Both the position numbers and the translations under genes were made by a program. The notes below the pieces were generated by a model, which did not search any database, was not told the origin of the DNA, and was given only the letters and a program-made list of their open reading frames with translations. Below are positions 1 to 9,256 of a stretch of DNA of 11,547 bases, in pieces. The stretch spans positions 1 through 11,547 of the forward strand of contig JBOHTO010000040.1 of NCBI GenBank assembly GCA_050733695.1, in the 5' to 3' direction. This stretch comes from JBOHTO01 sp050733695 (GTDB lineage: Bacteria; Gemmatimonadota; Gemmatimonadetes; Gemmatimonadales; Gemmatimonadaceae). Positions within the stretch are counted from its first letter, which is position 1. Each line of letters starts with the position of its first letter.

Positions 1-2175
1 GCGATCAACCAGCGCCCGCTCGTGCGGCTGGGTCAAAGGGTGAAGCAGGGCGATGTTCTGGCCGACGGCGCCGGGACGGAGAAGGGACAGCTCGCCCTTG
101 GAGCAAATGTGACCGTGGCCTTCATGCCGTGGTACGGACACAACTTCGAGGATGCGATCGTGCTCTCGGAGCGCCTGGTCAAGGATGACGTGTACTCGTC
201 GATCCATATCCAGGAGCTGGAACTGCACGTGCGCGACACGAAGCGCGGCCAGGAGGAGATCACGCGGGAGATTCCGAACGTCGCCGAGGAAGCGCTTGTC
301 GACCTCGACGAGCGCGGGATCGTGCGCATCGGGGCGCACGTGAAGCCAGGTGACATCCTGGTCGGCAAGATCACGCCGAAGGGCGAGACGGAGCTGTCTC
401 CGGAAGAGAAGCTGCTGACGGCGATCTTCGGCGAGAAGGCCAAGGATGTGAAGGATTCGTCGCTCAAGGTTTCGCCCGGAATGGAGGGCGTCGTCATAGA
501 TGTGAAGATCTTCTCGCGCATCGAGGATCAACTCGTCGAGAAGGATCGCGGCGAGCGGATCGGCGAGGTTCGCCGGCTCGAGGCTGACGAGAAGATCCGC
601 GTGAACGACGTGCGCGACGCGGAGCTTGCGGACCTCCTCGATGGACAGACCATCGCGCTGGCACTCAAGTCGGGCACGGTCGAAGAGGCGATACCGGCGG
701 GGACGAAGCTGACGGCGGCGCTGCTGCGCGACACGAAGCTCGCAACGCTCGACCTCAAGACGTTCCGGGTCGAGAACAAGAAGATGAACGAGCGGGTGCG
801 CGAAGTGATCGAGGCGGCGAACGAACAGAAGTCCGCCATCGAGGCGAAGGCGGAGGAGCGGATCGACCGCATCCTCCAGCCCGATGAACTGCCGCCCGGG
901 GTCATCCAGCTCGTGAAGGTCTACCTCGCGGAGAAGCGCAAGGTATCCGTGGGCGACAAGATGGCTGGCCGGCACGGCAACAAGGGCATCGTTGCACGCA
1001 TCGTCCCGGAGGAGGACATGCCCTTCCTGCCCGACGGGCGCCCGGTCGACATTGTGCTCAATCCGCTGGGTGTGCCGAGCCGGATGAACGTGGGGCAGAT
1101 ACTGGAGACGCATCTGGGATGGGCTGCGAAGATTCTCGGGTTCTACGCCAAGACGCCCGTTTTCCAGGGCGCCAACGAGCGCGAAATCGGACTCCTGCTC
1201 AAGCTCGCGGGGCTGTCATGGGCGCAGACGGCGCTCGGACTCTCGACGCCATCACCACGGCTGCGCGACTCGGAGGTGCGCGCGATACTCGGCGACGTCC
1301 GCCCGAACGTTGGAGCGGCTGAGCCCGTGACGCTGCTCAATGACGCAACGATCAACGACCTCGGCGGCCGCACGATGACGCAGGAAACGCGCGACATCTT
1401 CTACGGCGTGCGGGACTTCCTTTCGGCAGCAGCGGAAGAGATCGCCGCGCGAGAACTCCTCGCGCTGCAGCATCAGATCGCGCATCACACCGAGATCATC
1501 GAGGGCAACGGAGAGGACGGCGAGCCGGTATCGGATCGTCCGGCGATGAAGGCCGCGCTCAGGCAACTCGAGAAGCAGCGGGGGATGTCGGCTGCCGACC
1601 GGCTCGAGTCGGAGGAGCTTCGGGCCCTTGCCGGAATGCTGGGCAGGAAGTCCGAAGCCGACGTGGACGCGGCAGCGAAGGAGCTGCTCCGCCTCGCTGG
1701 AATCACGCCCGCCGGCAAGGTATGGCTGCGCGACGGGCGGAGCGGCGAGAGGTTCGGCAGTCCCGTCACCGTGGGCGAGATATACATGCTGAAGCTGTCG
1801 CATCTGGTCGATGACAAGATCCACGCGCGCAGCATCGGACCGTATTCGCTCGTGACGCAGCAGCCGCTCGCTGGCAAGGCCCAGTTCGGCGGACAGCGGT
1901 TCGGAGAGATGGAGGTGTGGGCGCTGGAGGCTTACGGTGCGGCGCACACGCTTCAGGAGATCCTGACGGTGAAGTCCGACGACGTCAACGGAAGGAGCCG
2001 CGTGTACGAGGCCATCGTGAAGGGGCAGAATCTGCCGGACCCGGGGATTCCGGAATCGTTCAACGTGCTCGTCAAGGAACTTCAGGCCCTTGGAATCCGT
2101 GTCGTGCTCGGCAGCGATGATGATGGCGGCTTCGGCGGAAACGGCGCCGGTCACTCGAACGGCAGCGAGGAGTAG
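1..2175 (+). CDS. rpoB: RNA polymerase beta subunit, C-terminal part (5' end outside window)
   Basis: The reading frame is open from base 1 to the TAG at 2173-2175 (724 codons), so only the C-terminal part is present; roughly 760 N-terminal residues, including the rifampicin region, should lie upstream. With the first codon as residue 1, I see the MPWYGHNFEDAI block (residues 42-53, with the conserved E50-D51 pair), the GDKMAGRHGNKG active-site block (lysines 320 and 328, which in family members contact RNA and nucleotide), and the C-terminal clamp block QPLAGKAQFGGQRFGEMEVW that binds beta'. The protein ends in an acidic, glycine-rich tail. Residues about 174-295 (bases 520-885) fill the place of the proteobacterial-type insertion between the KIFSR and LPPGV motifs. 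A second insertion of about 150 residues is listed separately. The product is the catalytic beta subunit of cytoplasmic RNA polymerase and is translated just ahead of rpoC. Confidence 0.98.
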   Translation, partial: AINQRPLVRLGQRVKQGDVLADGAGTEKGQLALGANVTVAFMPWYGHNFEDAIVLSERLVKDDVYSSIHIQELELHVRDTKRGQEEITREIPNVAEEALVDLDERGIVRIGAHVKPGDILVGKITPKGETELSPEEKLLTAIFGEKAKDVKDSSLKVSPGMEGVVIDVKIFSRIEDQLVEKDRGERIGEVRRLEADEKIRVNDVRDAELADLLDGQTIALALKSGTVEEAIPAGTKLTAALLRDTKLATLDLKTFRVENKKMNERVREVIEAANEQKSAIEAKAEERIDRILQPDELPPGVIQLVKVYLAEKRKVSVGDKMAGRHGNKGIVARIVPEEDMPFLPDGRPVDIVLNPLGVPSRMNVGQILETHLGWAAKILGFYAKTPVFQGANEREIGLLLKLAGLSWAQTALGLSTPSPRLRDSEVRAILGDVRPNVGAAEPVTLLNDATINDLGGRTMTQETRDIFYGVRDFLSAAAEEIAARELLALQHQIAHHTEIIEGNGEDGEPVSDRPAMKAALRQLEKQRGMSAADRLESEELRALAGMLGRKSEADVDAAAKELLRLAGITPAGKVWLRDGRSGERFGSPVTVGEIYMLKLSHLVDDKIHARSIGPYSLVTQQPLAGKAQFGGQRFGEMEVWALEAYGAAHTLQEILTVKSDDVNGRSRVYEAIVKGQNLPDPGIPESFNVLVKELQALGIRVVLGSDDDGGFGGNGAGHSNGSEE
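1216..1671 (+). other. Large in-frame insertion in RpoB
   Basis: In most RpoB proteins the segment PVF-GA...LLK-AGL is followed within a few residues by GK-x-L-DGR-G. Here about 152 residues separate REIGLLLKLAGL (ending near base 1215) from the KELLRLAGIT / GKVWLRDGRSG segment that starts near base 1678. The frame stays open and base usage matches the rest of the gene, so this is not a frameshift. The insert begins SWAQTALGL, has an Arg/Asp-rich first part, and then a likely helical, Ala/Glu-rich middle (FLSAAAEEIAARELLALQHQ). An acidic Gly linker and a second charged helical stretch follow. The LL-x-LAG motif occurs on both sides. I do not recognise a domain. The boundaries are by eye from known family sequences. 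Confidence 0.7.
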
Positions 2176-2178
2176 TCC

Positions 2179-6501
<4,323 letters not shown>

Positions 6502-6580
6502 TGCGTGTGTGTGGTGGGCCGGGGCGGAGGCGGGGCGTGCGAGAACGGTCGACCCATGCGTTGGCGCCCTCGATGGGGTC

Positions 6581-7090
6581 ATGAAACACGCGCGCTGCAC
6601 CGGCTCTGTGCTCGTCGCGTTCGCTGCCGGGTGCGTATCCTCCCCGGCCGCCGAGTCGCCGGCTGCGTTCAGGGAGGGTTGCCCGGCGCCGGTGACGCGA
6701 TTCTCCCGGAGCGATACGATCTGGCTGATCGACCAGGTCGACAGGCCGGCGGAGCCGCTGCGTTCGAACCCGGCCCCGGACTATCCGCCGAGCATCGCGG
6801 GCTCCGTGGGGGCGGACTACGAATCCACGATTCGCGAGACGAGGAACGGTCAGGTCGAGGTCGGCTTCATTGTCAATGCACTGGGTCGCGCGGACAGCGC
6901 GAGCATGCGTGTCATTCGGGAAAGCAGTCCCGTGTTCACCGAGGAGGTGCGCGCCGTTCTCCCGAAGCTTCGCTACGAGCCGGCGTACCGCGGCGGCTGC
7001 CCGGTTCCGATGTGGCTCAACTGGAAGTTCCTGTTCATGCCGCGCGCGGGCGTCCGCGTGCCGGGCACGGGGGCGCGGCCGCCCGATTGA
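6581..7090 (+). CDS. Putative lipoprotein with TonB-like C-terminal domain
   Basis: A 169-residue protein with no recognised gene name. The chosen ATG gives MKHAR, a short hydrophobic run (VLVAFAAG) and Cys18, which looks like a lipoprotein signal peptide; the -3 residue is Ala rather than the preferred Leu. The frame is open further upstream, but that part reads as rpoC antiframe. Residues about 62-153 resemble a TonB C-terminal domain: PDYPPSI, then GQVEVGFIVNALGRADSASMRVIRESS, then VLPKLRYEPAYRGG and a closing hydrophobic strand. Cys34 and Cys140 could pair in the periplasm. In this family, proteins with an N-terminal membrane helix transduce energy to outer-membrane receptors. Lipid anchoring would suggest a different, structural or accessory role. 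The gene lies 79 nt after rpoC with no terminator between, so it is probably read from the rpoBC transcript. The ribosome site is poor (GGGG close to the ATG). Domain family is likely; function is unknown. Confidence 0.7.
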   Translation: MKHARCTGSVLVAFAAGCVSSPAAESPAAFREGCPAPVTRFSRSDTIWLIDQVDRPAEPLRSNPAPDYPPSIAGSVGADYESTIRETRNGQVEVGFIVNALGRADSASMRVIRESSPVFTEEVRAVLPKLRYEPAYRGGCPVPMWLNWKFLFMPRAGVRVPGTGARPPD

Positions 7091-7099
7091 TGTCATGCG

Positions 7100-7119
7100 C
7101 CGCCTCGTTGCGGGGGCGG
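7100..7119 (+). terminator. Possible weak terminator hairpin after the lipoprotein gene
   Basis: Starting 9 nt after the stop codon, CCGCCTC (7100-7106) can pair with GGGGCGG (7113-7119) across a 6-nt loop, giving 7 bp with one G-U pair. No T-run follows, so it is at best a weak or Rho-assisted terminator. It lies directly upstream of the candidate rpsL promoter. Confidence 0.35.
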
Positions 7120-7127
7120 TATCCAGC

Positions 7128-7156
7128 TTGACACTGTCACCGGGTCATCGTACGTT
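7128..7156 (+). promoter_or_regulatory. Candidate sigma70-type promoter for rpsL-rpsG
   Basis: A perfect -35 hexamer TTGACA (7128-7133) is followed by a 17-bp spacer and TACGTT (7151-7156), which keeps the key T, A and final T of the -10 box. Transcription would start near 7161-7163 and give a leader of about 60 nt before rpsL. An 11-bp dyad, TGACA-C-TGTCA (7129-7139), overlaps the -35 box. The position, between the rpoC-linked gene and rpsL, is the expected place for a str-operon promoter. Confidence 0.65.
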
Positions 7157-7169
7157 TCCCACTCTGTAT

Positions 7170-7204
7170 CGCCCCCAACCAGTTGCTGGCGGGGCGCGTT
7201 TTTT
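7170..7204 (+). terminator. Terminator-like hairpin with T-run in the rpsL leader
   Basis: CGCCCC (7170-7175) pairs with GGGGCG (7191-7196), and inside it CCAG (7179-7182) pairs with CTGG (7186-7189) across a TTG loop; a small asymmetric bulge separates the two helices. Two bases later comes a run of six T (7199-7204). This has the form of an intrinsic terminator. It lies downstream of the candidate promoter and ends 19 nt before the rpsL ATG. It could end upstream transcripts, or act as an attenuator of rpsL itself. Confidence 0.6.
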
Positions 7205-7223
7205 CTGTTCCACCTGTGAGGTT

Positions 7224-7610
7224 ATGCCGACCATCAATCAGCTCGTCCGGCAGAGTCGTCGCGACGTCGAGAAGAAGGAGAAGGCGCCGGCACTGAAGTC
7301 GAATCCGCAGAAGCGGGGCGTGTGCACACGCGTCTACACAACGACTCCGAAGAAGCCCAACTCCGCGCTCCGCAAGGTTGCGCGCGTGCGGCTCACGAAC
7401 GGATTCGAGGTATCGGCGTACATCCCGGGAGAGGGGCACAATCTCCAGGAGCATTCGATCGTGCTCATTCGCGGTGGCCGCGTGAAGGATCTTCCCGGCG
7501 TGCGATACCACATCGTACGCGGCTCGCTGGATGCGTCGGGCGTCAACGGGCGCAATCAGAGCCGATCGAAGTACGGGACCAAGAGGCCAAGGGCTGGAGG
7601 TGGAACGTGA
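7224..7610 (+). CDS. rpsL: 30S ribosomal protein S12
   Basis: A 128-residue protein with the canonical S12 start MPTINQLVR and end KYGTKRPRA plus a short GGGT tail. S12 sits at the decoding centre of the 30S subunit and helps control accuracy. The PQKRGVCTRVYTTTPKKPNSALRK block and GRVKDLPGVRYH are intact. Lys43 and Lys88 (E. coli K42 and K87 without the initiator Met), where streptomycin-resistance changes usually fall, are both wild-type lysine. Asp89, the residue methylthiolated in many bacteria, is present. The start is fixed by family alignment. The only Shine-Dalgarno-like sequence, GTGAGG (7216-7221), is just 2 nt from the ATG, which is unusually close. The gene overlaps rpsG by 4 nt. 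Confidence 0.99.
   Translation: MPTINQLVRQSRRDVEKKEKAPALKSNPQKRGVCTRVYTTTPKKPNSALRKVARVRLTNGFEVSAYIPGEGHNLQEHSIVLIRGGRVKDLPGVRYHIVRGSLDASGVNGRNQSRSKYGTKRPRAGGGT
7596..7600 (+). promoter_or_regulatory. Ribosome binding site of rpsG inside rpsL
   Basis: GGAGG lies in the final codons of rpsL, 6 nt before the GTG start of rpsG. It supports the GTG at 7607 as the true start, and supports coupled translation of S12 and S7. Confidence 0.8.
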
Positions 7611-8080
7611 GCCGACGCAAGAGTTCGGTGAGGCGCCCCATACTCCCTGACGCGCGCTACGACAGCCAGACGGTATCGAAGTTCATCAACGCTCTCATGT
7701 ACCAGGGGAAGAAGTCGACGGCCGAGCGCATTTTCTATGGCGCGATGGACATCGTGGAGTCGCGGAGCGCCGGCCAGCCGGGTGTGAACGTCTTCAAGCA
7801 GGCGCTCACGAATCTCAAGCCGGTCGTGGAAGTGAAGAGCCGCCGTGTGGGCGGCGCGACGTACCAGGTGCCGGTGGAGGTGCGCCCTGACCGGCGCACC
7901 GCGCTCGCCATGCGCTGGCTGATCAGCTTCTCCAGGGCCAGGAACGAGAAGTCGATGGGCGAGAAACTCGCGGCGGAGGTACTGGCCGCGTCACGCGGTG
8001 AGGGAAACGCGGTGAAGAAGAAGGAGGATACGCACCGGATGGCGGAGGCTAACAAGGCGTTCGCGCACTATCGCTGGTAA
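7607..8080 (+). CDS. rpsG: 30S ribosomal protein S7
   Basis: A 157-residue protein with the canonical S7 beginning SRRKSSVRRPILPDARY, the central KPVVEVKSRRVGGATYQVPVEVRPDRR block and the usual C terminus EANKAFAHYRW. S7 is a primary 16S rRNA-binding protein that nucleates folding of the 30S head and lines the E site. The start is a GTG inside a GTGA overlap with the rpsL stop codon and is preceded by a strong GGAGG. There is thus no rpsL-rpsG intercistronic region of the kind that S7 binds in E. coli to repress its own operon. Two strong hairpins follow the stop codon and probably end this transcription unit. Confidence 0.99.
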   Translation: MSRRKSSVRRPILPDARYDSQTVSKFINALMYQGKKSTAERIFYGAMDIVESRSAGQPGVNVFKQALTNLKPVVEVKSRRVGGATYQVPVEVRPDRRTALAMRWLISFSRARNEKSMGEKLAAEVLAASRGEGNAVKKKEDTHRMAEANKAFAHYRW

Positions 8081-8108
8081 GCAGGGTAGCTGGTCCCCTC
8101 GTGGCGTT

Positions 8109-8145
8109 GATGCCCCGTTCGGCGACGGTCGCCGGACGGGGCATC
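8109..8145 (+). terminator. Long hairpin after rpsG, probable terminator without T-run
   Basis: GATGCCCCGT (8109-8118) pairs perfectly with ACGGGGCATC (8136-8145). Inside it a T-G pair and CGGCGA (8120-8125) with TCGCCG (8129-8134) extend the stem to 17 bp closed by a CGG loop. It starts 28 nt after the rpsG stop. No T-run follows, so it resembles the T-less hairpins proposed as terminators in some high-GC bacteria. An mRNA 3'-end stabiliser is the alternative. Confidence 0.65.
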
Positions 8146-8161
8146 GTGCATCCGGGTGCGC

Positions 8162-8179
8162 GCAGGGCCCTGGCCCTGC
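8162..8179 (+). terminator. Second hairpin downstream of rpsG
   Basis: GCAGGGC (8162-8168) pairs with GCCCTGC (8173-8179) across a 4-nt loop. It lies 16 nt after the larger hairpin and also lacks a T-run. The tandem arrangement strengthens the case for a transcript end between rpsG and the next gene. Confidence 0.45.
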
Positions 8180-8304
8180 CTGTCGCAAGGGAACGCTGCT
8201 GACTACGTAGGCTGACGTATGTGAATCGGCACGCGCAGTGGCCATCTCCTCATGGTCGGGCGGTCGCAACCGGGATCGCAGACTTCTTTCACGCGGAGAT
8301 GCAG

Positions 8305-8913
8305 ATGCGATTCACGTCATCCATGGTTCGTGGGGTCGTCGCAGCGGCGCAACTCGCAGCGGCGCAACTCGCAGCGGCGCAGCTCGCGGCGGCGGCACTC
8401 GGAGCGCAGGAGCTGCGTGTGCCGGTTGCCGTGGACGCACGCAGCCATTCCGTGCCGGTACTCGCGGTGTCGCTTCCGGACAGTCGATTGGCAGCATATC
8501 GGACTCGCGAGTCAGGCGACACCGGTCGTACCGCTGTGACGGGCGAGTCATCGGACAGGTCTAACGTGCTGGTCTCCACGCTGGTGGGATTGGCTGGCGG
8601 TGCGCTCGGCGGAGGCCTCATCGGCGCTACGGGCCGAGACGCATCCGGATGCGACTGGTTCTGTCCGGAGCCGGCGTATGTCGGGGCATATCTGGGCGCG
8701 CTGCTCGGCGGTCAGATCGGTGCGGTGACGGCCGCGGTGCGCAATGACTGCTCTGCGGGGAAAGTGGCGACGGGCGTGCTGCTCGGTACGCTCGCTGGCG
8801 TCGGTATCTCGGCCGTGGGGGCGTACCTGCCGCCGGGCGCGTACTCGCTGCTTCTTCTGCCGGTATTCACGAGTGCGGGGACCGCGATACTTCTGTTCGA
8901 CTGTGGGGTGTAG
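8305..8913 (+). CDS. Hypothetical exported glycine-rich (glycine-zipper-like) membrane protein
   Basis: A 202-residue protein that I do not recognise. The chosen ATG has GGAG (8295-8298) 6 nt upstream; two earlier in-frame starts (GTG 8221, ATG 8299) lack this spacing. Residues 1-34 look like a signal peptide whose hydrophobic core is built from a repeated AAAQL unit, with likely cleavage after LGA (34). A short polar region follows. Then come hydrophobic segments rich in Gly at helix-packing spacing (about 88-109, 124-145, 153-175), and a last hydrophobic run (179-198) close to the C terminus. Cys116, Cys120, Cys149 and Cys200 could form disulfides. The composition resembles glycine-zipper envelope proteins, some of which insert in the outer membrane or form pores, but no specific family is claimed. 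The gene stands alone between the rpsG terminator hairpins and the fusA promoter region. I found no convincing promoter in 8146-8298. Confidence 0.7.
   Translation: MRFTSSMVRGVVAAAQLAAAQLAAAQLAAAALGAQELRVPVAVDARSHSVPVLAVSLPDSRLAAYRTRESGDTGRTAVTGESSDRSNVLVSTLVGLAGGALGGGLIGATGRDASGCDWFCPEPAYVGAYLGALLGGQIGAVTAAVRNDCSAGKVATGVLLGTLAGVGISAVGAYLPPGAYSLLLLPVFTSAGTAILLFDCGV
8341..8400 (+). repeat. 15-bp tandem repeat, four units, in the signal peptide
   Basis: The unit GCAGCGGCGCAACTC occurs twice exactly (8341-8355, 8356-8370), once with one change (8371-8385), and once degenerate (8386-8400). It is in frame and encodes AAAQL three times, then AAAAL. Gain or loss of units would keep the frame and change only the length of the signal-peptide core. 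Confidence 0.9.
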
Positions 8914-8934
8914 CGTTCGCGGGGAAAGACAGGT

Positions 8935-8962
8935 CGCGGTAGTGGGTCGACCCATTACCGCG
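8935..8962. promoter_or_regulatory. 28-bp near-perfect palindrome
   Basis: The left arm CGCGGTAGTGGGTC is the reverse complement of the right arm GACCCATTACCGCG except at one position (8942/8955, which would still form G-U in RNA). The inner 12 bp, TGGGTCGACCCA, is perfect. It starts 21 nt after the stop of the glycine-rich gene and ends 12 bp before the fusA -35 box. It could be an operator for a dimeric regulator, or a 12-bp hairpin with a TCGA loop acting as a T-less terminator. Confidence 0.7.
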
Positions 8963-8974
8963 GTCACTCGAGGA

Positions 8975-9002
8975 TTGACACGCGCATTTCGGCGGATAAC
9001 TT
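8975..9002 (+). promoter_or_regulatory. Candidate promoter for fusA-tuf
   Basis: TTGACA (8975-8980) is perfect and is followed, after 16 bp, by TAACTT (8997-9002), which keeps the T, A and final T of the -10 box. It shares TTGACAC with the rpsL promoter candidate. Transcription would begin near 9009 and give a leader of about 250 nt. Confidence 0.55.
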
Positions 9003-9023
9003 ACATGGCTCTTGCGCTCCTCG

Positions 9024-9042
9024 GCTTCCGTCATCCGGAAGC
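9024..9042 (+). other. Hairpin at the start of the fusA leader
   Basis: GCTTCCG (9024-9030) pairs with CGGAAGC (9036-9042) across a TCATC loop. A second CGGAAG (9052-9057) could compete for the same left arm, so two alternative folds are possible just after the predicted transcription start. Confidence 0.5.
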
Positions 9043-9185
9043 GGCGGGCGCCGGAAGATGCAGGACGACAATCAAACGTCGGGGATGACTTCCCGGCGCG
9101 CCGAGGGTCCCCACCCGCGCAGCAGTGGCGGGCGCACCCGGGCGAGGGCGGATGGATACCGGTCCCGATTCACGGGGCGCCATGG

Positions 9186-9216
9186 TCCAGCCGCATTTTT
9201 GCTGGATGAATCCAGC
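9186..9216 (+). other. Mutually exclusive hairpins in the fusA leader
   Basis: TCCAGC (9186-9191), GCTGGA (9201-9206) and TCCAGC again (9211-9216) form a three-part set. The middle element can pair with the left copy (9-nt loop containing five T) or with the right copy (TGAA tetraloop), but not with both. The right copy also overlaps the base of the next hairpin by two nucleotides. Confidence 0.5.
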
Positions 9217-9238
9217 GCCGCGGCCGGTTCCGCGGTGC
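9215..9238 (+). other. GC-rich hairpin just before fusA
   Basis: GCGCCGCGG (9215-9223) pairs with CCGCGGTGC (9230-9238), 9 bp with one G-U, across a CCGGTT loop. It ends 18 nt before the fusA ATG and so lies close to the ribosome-binding area. No T-run follows, so it is unlikely to be a simple terminator. Confidence 0.55.
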
Positions 9239-9256
9239 GTGAAGAGACCGACACAC

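Larger units (their letters stand above)
8914..9256 (+). other. 343-bp gene-free region upstream of fusA
   Basis: I find no credible gene here. Short open frames exist on both strands (for example an ATG at 9005 giving 27 codons), but none has a ribosome site or a recognisable product. In order, the region contains a 28-bp palindrome (8935-8962), a candidate promoter (8975-9002), a GCTTCCG hairpin (9024-9042), a GC-rich stretch with weaker nested inverted repeats (about 9105-9139), the TCCAGC/GCTGGA alternating repeat (9186-9216), and a hairpin 18 nt before the fusA ATG (9215-9238). It reads as a promoter plus a long structured leader. Confidence 0.6.

Noticed and set aside
6547..6557. GGTCGACCCAT shared with the palindrome at 8945-8955
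   Set aside because: An 11-bp match between two places in a high-GC window of this size is expected by chance, and the first copy lacks the long arms.
7991..8269. 92-codon - strand frame over the rpsG end and the intergenic hairpins
   Set aside because: It overlaps the conserved rpsG C terminus and the long hairpin. It has no family resemblance and its composition looks like non-coding high-GC sequence.
8146..8298. Promoter for the glycine-rich gene
   Set aside because: TAGGCT (8208) and TATGTG (8218) resemble -10 boxes, but neither has an acceptable -35 at 16-18 bp.
8221..8304. Upstream GTG start for the glycine-rich protein
   Set aside because: The ATG at 8305 has a well-spaced GGAG and gives a clean signal peptide; the longer form would bury the signal behind 28 polar residues.
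9005..9088. Possible 27-codon leader peptide (MALALLGFRHPE...)
   Set aside because: Its ATG lies immediately after the predicted -10 box and before the likely transcription start, and it has no ribosome site.
9125..9256. In-frame 44-codon extension of fusA starting at an upstream ATG
   Set aside because: The extra residues match no EF-G N terminus, and MARKTPLDRYRNIGI at 9257 is the family start. The stretch also contains the leader hairpins.
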